From Clostridia bacterium (lineage in GTDB: Bacteria > Bacillota > Clostridia > Christensenellales > Pumilibacteraceae), in NCBI GenBank assembly GCA_022791915.1, contig JAAWAB010000011.1, forward strand, positions 1-53,023: a DNA stretch of 53,023 nucleotides, read 5' to 3'. The notes beneath the pieces are model-generated. The model saw only the letters and a list, made by a program, of their open reading frames with translations. It made no database searches and was not told where the DNA came from. Made by a program: the position numbers and the translations under genes. This document shows positions 43,690 through 52,880 of the stretch, piece by piece (position 1 is the first letter of the stretch; each line of letters begins with the position of its first letter).

Positions 43690-45639
43690 ATGAAAGACAA
43701 TCGGGAAAAGGACAAGCGCATTTTCGGAAAAATCCGGTCGGTGGCAATCGTTATCGCTCTCGACGTGGCTTTTGCGTTCGGGTCGTATTGGGCGGCACGG
43801 GCGATTATGTTCTACCGCGCGCCTGCGCCCGAAAATTACACCAACTACGAATGGGTGGCAATGCTTGCCATGGTAATCGTTACGATTGCCATGCTTGTGT
43901 TTTTCGATTGTTATAATTCGGTATGGAAGTATGCCGGCAGAGTGGAATTTTTCAAATTCATGCTGGCATATTTTGCGTCGTTCGGCATTATCATGCTGTT
44001 TAAGGTAATCATGAACGCCGCGTTCGATTTTGAACTGTGGGTGCCGTTGGCACTGATGTATTTGCTGTTTTCGGCAATCTGTTCGGGCGTTACGCGATTT
44101 ATCAACGGCATTATGAACTATATAAAATACGTGCGCAATTTGGTGGGGAAGAATATAGACCCTTCGCAGAAGCGCACCGTGGTAATCGGCGCGGGCTATG
44201 TGGGCTCGATGGTGATTAACCGTTTTATCAACAATCCGGGCGACGGATATTTTCCCGTGGCGTTTATCGACGACGACCCCGACAAGCAGGAGAAAAAGAT
44301 ATACGGCATAAAAGTGGAAGGCGGTATGGACAAACTTGCCGAAGTGGTTGCCAAATACCGCGCGCAGGTAATCGTGATTGCCATTATGTCGCTGTCGAAA
44401 TCGCAGATGCGGGCGATTTATTCTCGGTGCGGAAAATTCAACTTGCCCATTAAGGTGATGCAAGAAATCGCCAACGCGAGCGATTTGAACAAAGACACGT
44501 TGTCGTTGCGCGATATTAAGATAGAAGAGTTGTTGGGGCGGGACGAATTTACCGTGCGCGATGAACTGATGAACGCCGCAGTGAAAGACAAAGTGGTAAT
44601 GGTGACGGGCGGCGCGGGCAGCATAGGCAGCGAATTATGCCGTCAGGCGCTTCATTACGGGTGCAAGCATCTGATTATATTCGACATGCACGAAAACGGA
44701 ATGTTCTTTTTGAACGAAGAACTCAAAAAGAAATATGCGGGCAAATATTCGCTGGTTATCGGCACGGTGCGCGAGCGCGACAAGTTGCGCGAAACGCTGA
44801 AACTGTATCAGCCCGAAATCGTGTTCCATGCGGCGGCATACAAACATGTGCCGATGATGGAGATAGCGCCCACCGAGGCGGTAAAAAACAACGTGTTCGG
44901 CACGCTGAACACCATCGAAGAATGCGAAAATGCGGGCGTAAAGCGGTTTGTTCTCATTTCCACCGATAAGGCGGTGAATCCCGCCAACGTGATGGGGGCA
45001 AGCAAACGCTTGGCGGAAATGCTCATTCAAACGCGCGGCAAAGTGTTCAAAATGCAGATGGCGGCGGTGCGGTTCGGCAACGTGTTGGGCAGCAATGGCA
45101 GCGTGATTCCCATCTTTTTGAAACAAATTAAAGAAGGCGGACCGATAACGCTTACCGACCGCAATATCAAGCGGTATTTCATGACGATTCCCGAAGCGGT
45201 TCGGTTGGTCATGCAGACGGGCGCGCTTGCCACGAGCGGCGAAGTGTTTGTGCTGGATATGGGAGAACCCGTTTACATTTACGATTTGGCATGCGATTTG
45301 ATTCGCATTAACGGATTGGTGCCCGAGCAGGATATTCCCATTACCGTAACGGGCTTGCGCCCCGGGGAAAAATTGTTTGAAGAATTGCGGTACGATAAAG
45401 AAACGGTAGACCGTACGCAACACGAAGGGATTTTCGTGACGCGGTTGGAAAAAATCGATATGGCGCGTTTTGACGCGTCGCTTCAAGAATTGCGGGTTGC
45501 GGCTTTTGCCGAAGACGAGCAAAAGACGGAAGACGTGATTTTTGAAACGGTGCCCAACGAATTCCGCAATGCGGAAGCGGCGGCGGCACTGCTTGCCACA
45601 AAGAATCTTTCGGTTGCGGAGGAAAGCAGGGCAAAATAG
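43690..45639 (+). CDS. CapD/PglF-type membrane nucleoside-diphosphate sugar dehydratase
   Basis: A 649-residue protein with four N-terminal transmembrane helices (about 15-140), a first Rossmann-like domain (TVVIGAGYVGSMVINRF, about 160-176) and a short-chain dehydrogenase domain beginning MVTGGAGSIGSELCRQ (about 300-315). The sequence ISTDKAVNPANVMGASKRL is the CapD-family active-site segment. Such enzymes convert UDP-GlcNAc to a 4-keto-6-deoxy sugar, which feeds capsule, glycan or glycoprotein synthesis. It starts 36 bases after the Wzz-like gene and ends 40 bases before the polymerase gene, consistent with one operon. Confidence 0.9.
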   Translation: MKDNREKDKRIFGKIRSVAIVIALDVAFAFGSYWAARAIMFYRAPAPENYTNYEWVAMLAMVIVTIAMLVFFDCYNSVWKYAGRVEFFKFMLAYFASFGIIMLFKVIMNAAFDFELWVPLALMYLLFSAICSGVTRFINGIMNYIKYVRNLVGKNIDPSQKRTVVIGAGYVGSMVINRFINNPGDGYFPVAFIDDDPDKQEKKIYGIKVEGGMDKLAEVVAKYRAQVIVIAIMSLSKSQMRAIYSRCGKFNLPIKVMQEIANASDLNKDTLSLRDIKIEELLGRDEFTVRDELMNAAVKDKVVMVTGGAGSIGSELCRQALHYGCKHLIIFDMHENGMFFLNEELKKKYAGKYSLVIGTVRERDKLRETLKLYQPEIVFHAAAYKHVPMMEIAPTEAVKNNVFGTLNTIEECENAGVKRFVLISTDKAVNPANVMGASKRLAEMLIQTRGKVFKMQMAAVRFGNVLGSNGSVIPIFLKQIKEGGPITLTDRNIKRYFMTIPEAVRLVMQTGALATSGEVFVLDMGEPVYIYDLACDLIRINGLVPEQDIPITVTGLRPGEKLFEELRYDKETVDRTQHEGIFVTRLEKIDMARFDASLQELRVAAFAEDEQKTEDVIFETVPNEFRNAEAAAALLATKNLSVAEESRAK

Positions 45640-45679
45640 GCAAGACGATACGGAGCGGAAGAACGGAACGGGGTACATA

Positions 45680-47158
45680 ATGACGACAGCGGGAAACAAA
45701 TATTCGGGCGCCATGCCGCGGTGGCTTTGTGCGCCGATAGAAAAACTCGCCGCAGGCAGAAAAGCGTTCGGCGCGTTTCGTGCGTCGCCTGCGGTGCATC
45801 GGTTTGCCGACTTTTTCTATTCGCCGCTGTTTATTTATGCCGTGGGGCTGATAACGTTTACTTTTAATATGATTGGCGTGGACGAAATTACATACACGCT
45901 TTTGGCGCTTGTAGGCGCGACGGCGTTGGTGTTTTCGCCCGATATGTTGCCCGCCTTTGCGGTTATCGTATTTTTTACGGTGGCGCGTTCGATGGGAAAC
46001 CGTGATTTTGAGAAGTTTACGTCCGTTTCGTACGTGGTGCTGGCAATCGACGGCGTGATTGCGGGAGCGTCTTGCGTTTTTCATTTACTGATGAATTTTT
46101 CGCCGCGGGCGTTTAGAGGAAGCAGACTCGTGCTCGGTTTTGTTTTTTTGGGCGCGGGACTTCTTGTAAACGGTTTTTTATCCGATTCGTATGTATGGAA
46201 GAACGTGGCGAGCGGTATCAAACTGATTGCTTATATGTTCGGCGTGTACTTTTTGGCGCGCAGTTGTATTCGCCCCACAAAAAATACGTTGCGGTATTTT
46301 GCGCACGTTTGCCTTATATACGGTTTGGTGGTGGCGGCGCAGGTGTGCGGCATGTATCTGTTTAACCGCGCGTTTATAGAGAGCGGATACAGCAAAAGCG
46401 CTATGATTTTCGGCTGGGGAATCAGCAACACGGCGGGAGAAGTTCTGTTTCGTTGCGTTCCGTTTTGCTTTTATCTGATATGCACCGAAGAAAAGCACGT
46501 GTGGTATTATTTTTTGGCGGCTGTGCTTATTTCGGTGGCGCAAGTGTTCACGTTGGCGCGTGCGTCGCTGTTGTTCAACATTCCCATTTTTTTATTGTGT
46601 TACGTGCTTTGTTGCGTGTTGGGCAAACGGCGCAAGCAAACGCTTATTTGCGGCGGCGTTGCGGTTTTGGCGACATTGCTTGCCATAATATGTTTGCGCG
46701 GGCAACTCGAAACGCTGTTCCGTCATTTTATTAATGCGGGAATGAGCGACAGCGGCAGATTCAGACTGTGGAACGAAGGATTCGGGTATTTTCGCAAGTA
46801 TCCCGTGTTCGGTGTGGGACTTCGCTACAAATACGGAGAATCTTTTCATCACTTTACTTATTACCATAACACGCTGATTCAGTATACCGTTGCGGGCGGA
46901 ATCGTGGGGATAGGAACGTATTTGTTCCACCGCATGCAGACGGTGGCGATGTTTACGCAAAAACTTACGCTCGACCGTTTGTTTTTGGGTATACTGTTCG
47001 GTGGAATTCTTGGCATATCGCTACTCGATAACTTTGTGATGTATTTGTCTACGCAGTTGTTTATGGGATTTGTGTTGGCGCTTTCCGAACGGGATTTGGA
47101 AAAAACTTTACCGTTTGCGTACAGAAAGCGGGGAAAGAAATATAAAAGACTATATTGA
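45680..47158 (+). CDS. O-antigen ligase/polymerase-like membrane protein
   Basis: A 492-residue polytopic protein with about ten to twelve helices and the Wzy_C/WaaL signature in its last third: SDSGRFRLWNEGFGYFRKYP (about 358-377), then FGVGLRYKYG and the loop with HHFTYYHNTLIQYTVAGGI (about 390-410). Such proteins polymerise or ligate surface polysaccharide units. The start at 45680 follows GGAACGGGG; the longer open frame upstream runs into the CapD-like gene. The acceptor cannot be told; in Gram-positive cells polymerisation of an exopolysaccharide is likely. Confidence 0.85.
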   Translation: MTTAGNKYSGAMPRWLCAPIEKLAAGRKAFGAFRASPAVHRFADFFYSPLFIYAVGLITFTFNMIGVDEITYTLLALVGATALVFSPDMLPAFAVIVFFTVARSMGNRDFEKFTSVSYVVLAIDGVIAGASCVFHLLMNFSPRAFRGSRLVLGFVFLGAGLLVNGFLSDSYVWKNVASGIKLIAYMFGVYFLARSCIRPTKNTLRYFAHVCLIYGLVVAAQVCGMYLFNRAFIESGYSKSAMIFGWGISNTAGEVLFRCVPFCFYLICTEEKHVWYYFLAAVLISVAQVFTLARASLLFNIPIFLLCYVLCCVLGKRRKQTLICGGVAVLATLLAIICLRGQLETLFRHFINAGMSDSGRFRLWNEGFGYFRKYPVFGVGLRYKYGESFHHFTYYHNTLIQYTVAGGIVGIGTYLFHRMQTVAMFTQKLTLDRLFLGILFGGILGISLLDNFVMYLSTQLFMGFVLALSERDLEKTLPFAYRKRGKKYKRLY

Positions 47159-47209
47159 AACGGGTTTATGGGGTAAATAGAAGGCATACTATTTCCGAAA
47201 TCGGAACGG

Positions 47210-47240
47210 GTCGTCGCAAAAACTTGCGGCGGCTTTTTTT
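47210..47240 (+). terminator. Terminator of the exopolysaccharide operon
   Basis: A 10-bp stem with G-U pairs (47210-47219 with 47224-47233) around AAAC, followed by seven T. The remaining bases to 47382 hold no feature I can name apart from the AAAGGAG before ddl. Confidence 0.8.
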
Positions 47241-47382
47241 GCCGTTTACGTGCGGCAGTGGCAAAAGTCTTTTTTGCGCATATATTTTACCGTGCGAGTT
47301 TTTTTCGGCGGATTGCGCTTTTGAACGGAAATATTGCGAGAAAAACTGCGCGGAAAAGCAGACGTGAAAGGAGAATTTTGCA

Positions 47383-48462
47383 ATGACGGTGGCGGTGATA
47401 TTCGGCGGAAAGAGTTGCGAGCATAATGTGAGTATTGTAACGGGTGTGCAGGCAATCGGGGAATTTCCGCCCGAACACAAGGCGATTCCCATTTACATAG
47501 ACGAAAAAGGCGTTTGGCATACGGGCAAAGAGTATGCCGACATTGCCACGTACAGGACGGGGAAGGATAAAGCGCATGCGGGAAAAGAAGTGCATTTGCG
47601 ACCGTCATCGCCCTACTTGTATGCAAAGAACGGAAAAAAGCTGGTAAAACTCGATTGTTGCTTACTGTGCAATCACGGCATGAACGGAGAGGACGGCAGT
47701 TTGCAAGGGCTGTTGCAATTAGCGGGGATTCCGTATACGGGGAGCGGAGTGCTTGCGAGTGCGGCGGGAATGGATAAGGCGGTAATGAAACGGCTGTTTG
47801 CCGCGGCGGATATTCCCGTTGTGCCGTATGTGGCGTTGGACTGCGACGAATACGTGCGCGACGCCTACGCCGCCATAGAACGGATTAAACGCGATTTGCA
47901 TTTTCCGCTGATTGTGAAACCGTGCAATTTGGGGAGCAGTATCGGAATCGGTTTGGCGCACGACTACAACGAGTTGTTTGCCGCCGTCCGCGTGGCGTTT
48001 GAATGGGATACCCGCGCGGTGATAGAAACGGCGCTTGAAAACTTTGAAGAGTTTAACTGTGCCGTATTGTGCGGGGAACCGAGCGAAGTGGAAAAGCCGG
48101 TGGGGTGGAAAGACTACCTAACGTATGAAGATAAATATTTGAGTAAATCGGAAGGCGTGGGGCGCGAATTTCCCGCCGCAATCGATAACGACTTGCGCGA
48201 AAAAATACGTACGCTTGCCGTGGCGGCATACAAAGCGGTGGGCGCCGACGGCGTGGCGCGCGTAGACTTTTTATATAAAGACGGCGAACTGTTTGTGAAC
48301 GAAATCAATACCATTCCCGGTTCGCTTTCCGCCTACTTCTTCGAAGGCGGAACGCCTGTTGTGATTCGTGCGCTTTTGGAGCAGGCGGTGGCGGAACACG
48401 CGCGCAGAAAGCGGCTTAAATATGCATATAAACCGTTCCGCGGCGAAAACGGAAAGAAATAA
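47383..48462 (+). CDS. ddl: D-alanine--D-alanine ligase
   Basis: Ddl joins two D-alanines for the peptidoglycan precursor. The 359-residue ATP-grasp enzyme begins MTVAVIFGGKSCEHNVSIVTG, the family's D-Ala binding motif (H-x-V-S-x2-T form), and has NHGMNGEDGSLQGLLQLAGIPYTGSGVLASA (about 90-120, the first residues typical of Ddl), IVKPCNLGSSIGI (about 179-191), ADGVARVDFLY (about 290-300) and NEINTIPGSL. AAAGGAG lies about 9 bases before the ATG. The Tyr/Phe distinguishing VanA-type ligases cannot be assigned with certainty by eye, but the housekeeping form is the simplest reading. No van genes are nearby. Confidence 0.95.
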   Translation: MTVAVIFGGKSCEHNVSIVTGVQAIGEFPPEHKAIPIYIDEKGVWHTGKEYADIATYRTGKDKAHAGKEVHLRPSSPYLYAKNGKKLVKLDCCLLCNHGMNGEDGSLQGLLQLAGIPYTGSGVLASAAGMDKAVMKRLFAAADIPVVPYVALDCDEYVRDAYAAIERIKRDLHFPLIVKPCNLGSSIGIGLAHDYNELFAAVRVAFEWDTRAVIETALENFEEFNCAVLCGEPSEVEKPVGWKDYLTYEDKYLSKSEGVGREFPAAIDNDLREKIRTLAVAAYKAVGADGVARVDFLYKDGELFVNEINTIPGSLSAYFFEGGTPVVIRALLEQAVAEHARRKRLKYAYKPFRGENGKK

Positions 48463-48520
48463 AGATATACGGGAATACATACAAGTGTGAAAAAAAGTGA
48501 GAAAAATATGGAAAAATGAG

Positions 48521-48549
48521 TTGACAGTGTAAAAAAAGTATGATATACT
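48521..48549 (+). promoter_or_regulatory. Promoter of the secreted-protein operon
   Basis: -35 TTGACA (48521-48526), 17-base spacer, -10 TATACT (48544-48549), close to consensus. Confidence 0.85.
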
Positions 48550-48570
48550 AATGAGCAACAAAGAACAGAG

Positions 48571-48613
48571 AAAGGGTGACAAAGAAGTCAATGGACTTTT
48601 TTGTCGCCTTTTT
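48571..48613 (+). promoter_or_regulatory. Attenuator-like hairpin in the leader
   Basis: In the leader between promoter and coding sequence, a long arm (48571-48589, AAAGGGTGACAAAGAAGTC) pairs with GACTTTTTTGTCGCCTTT (48594-48611) around AATG, and a T run follows. This looks like an intrinsic terminator placed before the ribosome binding site AAAGGAGG (48624-48631), so it may control expression of the downstream pair. No aptamer or antiterminator was recognised. Confidence 0.7.
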
Positions 48614-48638
48614 CTCATAGAAAAAGGAGGATAATCCA

Positions 48639-50057
48639 ATGAAAGCATTAAGGCAAAAAATTACGATTGTAGCAATGGTGGCGGTTTTTGCGGCGACAGG
48701 ATTCGTTATTTTGCAAAGCGGCAAAACAAAGAGTGCGCAGGCTCTTTCGTCCGACTACGAATATGGGGAACGTCCTGTAATTTATTATTTTAGCGATTCG
48801 GAACCGCTTTATACGGAAGCTGTGTGTGAGAATGCACCGCAATATCGTTTGGTTATCGATAAGCAGGAGTTTTTAACGCCGCAAAAACTTGCGTATATGG
48901 TATACGGCGGCTATTTTTGGGATTTTGAATCATATATGCGTAACGTGGTGATTATTGAACTGAAAGCCATGATTCCCGACCCCGTGTTGTTGGAAAATCT
49001 GTTTACGTGTTTACATATGCAGAATTGCACCGTTTTGTTTATCAGCCCGTATGTGAACAGAACGGAATATATGAATTTGGGCGCCGATATGCGTTTGGCT
49101 TGCAATGCGGACGTGTACGGCAATTTTATCCGAAATTTTGTTCGAGCCATGAATGAACCGGGAAAGAAAAATTCCGTTCGGGCAAATTCGGTGATTTTGC
49201 TCGACGGCGAAATGGCGGGCATAGACGGATACAAAAACGAGTATGATTTAACGGAACTTTGTGCGAACTCGCCTGCATTGAGAAGATTGTTGTTGGGCAT
49301 GTATTACGGTTACGATTCGGGCAGAGAAAACGTGTTTGAAACAGAATTGTATCAAGAACTTTGGCAAGTGTATTACGAACATAATATGGCATATCACGGT
49401 GATTCTCTGAATTATTTTGAGGGGGATACAAATATAGCGGACTATGTAAATTTCTGGAACAAGGTCTATGCCGACAATATGGAGTGTTACGGAAATTTCT
49501 GGAATGTGTTGCATGCGTACGGCGAACAAGAACTTGCCGCTTGCCGCAGTGCGTTTGAAAACTATTACGATTCGCTTGTTTGCGGGTTGTATAAAAAGAA
49601 TATACACATTTTGGCGCATACGGAAGAGAATCTGTTTCTCGATATTCCTTGTTTATGCACAGAGAATGAAGACATCTTTACTATACAAAATATTCATTCA
49701 TTGGAAGATATCGGTGCATATGTGACGGATATCAAATATGTTTGCGGTGTGGGAATATGGCAACTGAAAAAGGAATTCTATGACTTATTATATGACATTC
49801 AGCAAACAGTGAATGACATGAATGCGGATAGGGTAAACGGAACCTATGAAGAAACAGGTACGTGGTTGGACTCGATTATTCGATTCCCGATTTATATTTG
49901 GGAGAGAGAGCCGATGGAATGGGATGAAAACGGGTTGGAGATTATCAATCAGGATATGCTGCAAGAGATGTATGGCGAGCCGGACGAAATCGACTATGAC
50001 GAGCAAGAATTGTTGGAAGCGTTTGTGGATTGCCTGAACGAGATTACGGCGTATTAA
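48639..50057 (+). CDS. Secreted protein of unknown family
   Basis: A 472-residue protein with a signal or anchor segment at 6-28 (ITIVAMVAVFAATGFVILQ). I do not recognise the family. The body begins after about residue 35 and contains a strand-like VIYYFSDSEPLYTE, a helix-rich stretch LLENLFTCLHMQNCTVLFISPYVN, VILLDGEMAGIDGYKNEYDL, and aromatic-rich segments (YYGYDSG, NFWNVLHAYGEQELAAC). The C-terminus is acidic (EPDEIDYDEQELLEAFVD). AAAGGAGG precedes the ATG. It is followed after 18 bases by the BspA-type lipoprotein, so they are almost certainly co-transcribed and may act together at the cell surface. Catalytic residues or binding sites cannot be named. Confidence 0.75.
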   Translation: MKALRQKITIVAMVAVFAATGFVILQSGKTKSAQALSSDYEYGERPVIYYFSDSEPLYTEAVCENAPQYRLVIDKQEFLTPQKLAYMVYGGYFWDFESYMRNVVIIELKAMIPDPVLLENLFTCLHMQNCTVLFISPYVNRTEYMNLGADMRLACNADVYGNFIRNFVRAMNEPGKKNSVRANSVILLDGEMAGIDGYKNEYDLTELCANSPALRRLLLGMYYGYDSGRENVFETELYQELWQVYYEHNMAYHGDSLNYFEGDTNIADYVNFWNKVYADNMECYGNFWNVLHAYGEQELAACRSAFENYYDSLVCGLYKKNIHILAHTEENLFLDIPCLCTENEDIFTIQNIHSLEDIGAYVTDIKYVCGVGIWQLKKEFYDLLYDIQQTVNDMNADRVNGTYEETGTWLDSIIRFPIYIWEREPMEWDENGLEIINQDMLQEMYGEPDEIDYDEQELLEAFVDCLNEITAY

Positions 50058-50075
50058 CGCGAAGGAGAGAGAAAC

Positions 50076-52787
50076 ATGAAAAAAGCGGGAATCTTTGCAA
50101 CGGTGTTGTTGGCATGCGCGGCGGCGTGCGGCGCGTTGGTTGCCTGCGCGGCGGCGCCCGTTCGCCTTTCCGCTCCGCAAAACCTGCGGACAGACGGGAA
50201 CGTACTTTTGTGGGACGAAGTGGAAAACGCAACGGGGTATGTTGTGTATGTGCAACAGGAAGAACATACTATCAATCAGCCGCAGTATGATTTATCGAGC
50301 CTGACGTCGCCCGAAACGTATGTAATCGAAGTGCTTGCATTGGGCGACGGAAAGCAATTTATTGATTCGGAGTGGACGAAATTTGCGTATACGGTTGCCG
50401 ACCCTTCGGATATAGCGGAGCCTTTGCCCGAAACGCTTGTTCCCACGCAGAATCTTGCCTACACGTTGTTGCCGGATGGAAGCGGATATCAAGTGTCGCG
50501 CGGGAGAGCCGATTTGAGAGGACGGGTGGTGATTCCCGATTCGTATAAGGGATTGCCCGTAAAAAAAATTGCATACAGAGCGTTTGACGAATCGACCCTG
50601 GTAATCACCGACCCGGAAACGGGCGAGGAATACGGAAAAACCGATTTTGAAACGGGAGCGTTTTGTAATATTGTTACCACCGAATTTCGACTGCCCGACG
50701 GATTGGAAGAAATCGGAGATGCGGCATTTCGGTGTTGCGGCGCAATAACCGAAATAAAAATCCCAAACAGCGTGCAGATAATCGGCAAAGATGCTTTTGA
50801 GGAGTGCATTAAGTTGCAAACGGTTGTTTTGCCGCAACGTCTTGCGGAAATACCGATGTCGGCATTTTGGGGATGCAAATCTTTAACAACGGTAAAGATT
50901 CCCGCATCGGTTTCAAAAATAGGGAATAGCGCGTTTTACGGTTGCCATTCTCTTGCGGAAATCGAACTGCCCGAAAACATGACGTCTATCGAAGACCAGG
51001 CATTTTATCAATGCCGTTCTCTTGCAAATATCAAACTGCCCGACCGATTGACGTATGTCGGGGGAATGGTGTTCAGGCAAACGCCATGGTTTCAGAATCA
51101 CGAAGACGGCTTTGTTTGTGTGGCGGATTGGTGCATCGGGTTTAACGGAACGCAGGAAGAGGGAACGGTTCTGGAATTTCCCGCCCATATCAAACATGTG
51201 GCGAAAAGAGCATTTCTTTCGTCGGAAGTAAAAGCGGTGCGCATTACCGGCAGCGTTGTTTTGGAAGATAGGGCGTTTGAATCTTGTAAATTTTTGACGG
51301 ACGTGTATTTCGAAGCAGACGTGACGTCGGTTCCCAACCGTTGCTTTTCTACCTGTACTGCCCTGAAAAGCGTGACGCTTTGTGAAGGGATCACGGCAAT
51401 CGGCGAATATGCGTTTGAAGGATGCAGTGCGCTGACGGACGTTGTTTTGCCTTCTACGGTGCAGTTAATCGGAAGAAAAGCTTTCAGTGGATCGGCATTG
51501 CAGAGCGTGACGCTTTGTGAAGGAATTACGGCAATCGGCAAACAGGCTTTTTGGGGTTGCCGAGAACTGACAAAGGTGGATTTTCCGTCTACGTTGCAAG
51601 AAATCGGAGATTCTGCATTTGCAAAATCGGGTTTAACAAATATAACGATTCCCGGCTGGATTACTTCTATGGGGAAATCTGCTTTCGGAAACTCGGCATT
51701 GCAGAGCGTGACGCTTTGCGAAGGGATCACGGCAATCGGCGAACAGGCTTTTTGGGGTTGCCGAGAACTGACAAAAGTGGATTTTCCGTCTACACTGAAA
51801 GAAATCGGAGATTCTGCTTTTGCAAAATCGGGGTTGACAAACATTACCGTTCCCGGCTGGATTGCTTCCATAGGCGAAAGCGCTTTCGGAGAATCGGCAT
51901 TGCAGAGCGTGACGCTTTGCGAAGGGATCACGGCAATCGGGGAACGCGCTTTTGAAAAATGCGGGGCACTGACAGAGGTGGATTTTCCGTCTACACTGAA
52001 AGAAATCGGCAAATATGCGTTTTATTCGTCGGGTGTGCAAGATATTACGTTTCCCGACGGAATTGCTTACGTAGGCGAGAGAGCTTTTGCGCTATGCGGA
52101 GCGTTAACAAGTATTACGATTCCGTCCGCACTCGAAATCGGAAAAAATGCCTTTGAAAAATCGGGTTTGCAATCCGTTGTGTTTTCGGAAGGAATTACGG
52201 TTATTGATGCATATGCTTTTCACTTCTGTAAAGAATTGACAAATATTGTTCTGCCGTCTACGCTGAAAGAAATCGGCGCGTTTGCTTTTCAGTTGACGGG
52301 CATATCGTCTGTTGTATTGCCCGAAGGAATCACGACGATTCGCAACAACGCTTTCGGCGGATGCAAGGCGTTAACGCAAGTAACGTTGCCGCAATCGCTG
52401 GAAGAGTTGGGGGATAGGGCTTTTTCCAATTCGGGAATTAAACGTCTTTGCTTAACGAAAGGGCTCAAAACGGTAGGAATGCTCGGCTACGGCGTGGAAG
52501 AAGTGATTGTACCCGTATCGCTCTCGCATATGATTCCCGCAATGTGTCAATCTTCGTCTGATCTGAAACGCATTTATTATATGGGAACAACGTGGGAATG
52601 GAAGGAGAAGGTTCCCGAACCGGGAGAAAAAGACAACATATTCGCTGCCGCGACGTACTGTTTCTATACGGAAAACGAAGAACATCTGCCTGCCGACGGA
52701 AGAACGTATTGGCATTTCGATTCCGACGGAAAAACGCCCGTAATATGGCAAAACACGGATAAAGACGACGAAAGTCAACCCGTTTAA
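50076..52787 (+). CDS. BspA-type leucine-rich repeat lipoprotein
   Basis: A 903-residue surface lipoprotein. Its signal ends in a lipobox L21-V22-A23-C24. Residues 30-110 look like a fibronectin III-type domain (APQNLRTDGNVLLWDEVENA). From about 180 to 830 run many 21-23-residue LRR_5 (Treponema pallidum/BspA) repeats of the form I-x-D-x-AF-x-GC-x-L-x-x-I-x-LP-x-x-L-x-x-I, such as EEIGDAAFRCCGAITEIKIP. A region near residues 473-650 consists of almost identical units of 67 residues. BspA-like proteins bind host or matrix proteins, other bacteria or polysaccharides; the target is unknown. It follows the unknown secreted protein by 18 bases; GAAGGAGAG precedes the ATG. Confidence 0.9.
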   Translation: MKKAGIFATVLLACAAACGALVACAAAPVRLSAPQNLRTDGNVLLWDEVENATGYVVYVQQEEHTINQPQYDLSSLTSPETYVIEVLALGDGKQFIDSEWTKFAYTVADPSDIAEPLPETLVPTQNLAYTLLPDGSGYQVSRGRADLRGRVVIPDSYKGLPVKKIAYRAFDESTLVITDPETGEEYGKTDFETGAFCNIVTTEFRLPDGLEEIGDAAFRCCGAITEIKIPNSVQIIGKDAFEECIKLQTVVLPQRLAEIPMSAFWGCKSLTTVKIPASVSKIGNSAFYGCHSLAEIELPENMTSIEDQAFYQCRSLANIKLPDRLTYVGGMVFRQTPWFQNHEDGFVCVADWCIGFNGTQEEGTVLEFPAHIKHVAKRAFLSSEVKAVRITGSVVLEDRAFESCKFLTDVYFEADVTSVPNRCFSTCTALKSVTLCEGITAIGEYAFEGCSALTDVVLPSTVQLIGRKAFSGSALQSVTLCEGITAIGKQAFWGCRELTKVDFPSTLQEIGDSAFAKSGLTNITIPGWITSMGKSAFGNSALQSVTLCEGITAIGEQAFWGCRELTKVDFPSTLKEIGDSAFAKSGLTNITVPGWIASIGESAFGESALQSVTLCEGITAIGERAFEKCGALTEVDFPSTLKEIGKYAFYSSGVQDITFPDGIAYVGERAFALCGALTSITIPSALEIGKNAFEKSGLQSVVFSEGITVIDAYAFHFCKELTNIVLPSTLKEIGAFAFQLTGISSVVLPEGITTIRNNAFGGCKALTQVTLPQSLEELGDRAFSNSGIKRLCLTKGLKTVGMLGYGVEEVIVPVSLSHMIPAMCQSSSDLKRIYYMGTTWEWKEKVPEPGEKDNIFAAATYCFYTENEEHLPADGRTYWHFDSDGKTPVIWQNTDKDDESQPV
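51495..52020 (+). repeat. Tandem 201-bp repeats within the BspA-type gene
   Basis: Units begin at 51495, 51696 and 51897 with GCATTGCAGAGCGTGACGCT and repeat with a period of exactly 201 bases (67 codons), nearly identical at the DNA level over about 120-200 bases each; the third diverges after about 52020. A related partial copy starts near 51368. Recent duplication by unequal recombination is likely. Confidence 0.85.
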
Positions 52788-52826
52788 GCGGAGTTTGTAA
52801 AAACGCTTGCGGCAAAACAAGACAAC

Positions 52827-52867
52827 AAAAAAGTACCTGTTCGCATTTCACGAGCAGGTACTTTTTT
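52827..52867. terminator. Bidirectional terminator between the BspA-type gene and the recombinase
   Basis: Perfect 13-bp arms AAAAAAGTACCTG (52827-52839) and CAGGTACTTTTTT (52855-52867) with T runs on both strands. Confidence 0.92.
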
Positions 52868-52880
52868 ATACATATTCAAG

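Noticed and set aside
47155-47367. A 70-residue open frame after the polymerase gene
   Set aside because: It reads straight through an intrinsic terminator, has no ribosome binding site and no recognisable sequence.
48571-48613. A riboswitch or T-box in the leader of the secreted-protein gene
   Set aside because: Only the terminator-like hairpin is visible; the leader is too short for a known aptamer and lacks T-box motifs.
51495-52020. A CRISPR-like repeat pattern
   Set aside because: The repeats are 201 bp long, in frame and coding for leucine-rich repeats; there are no short repeats with unique spacers.
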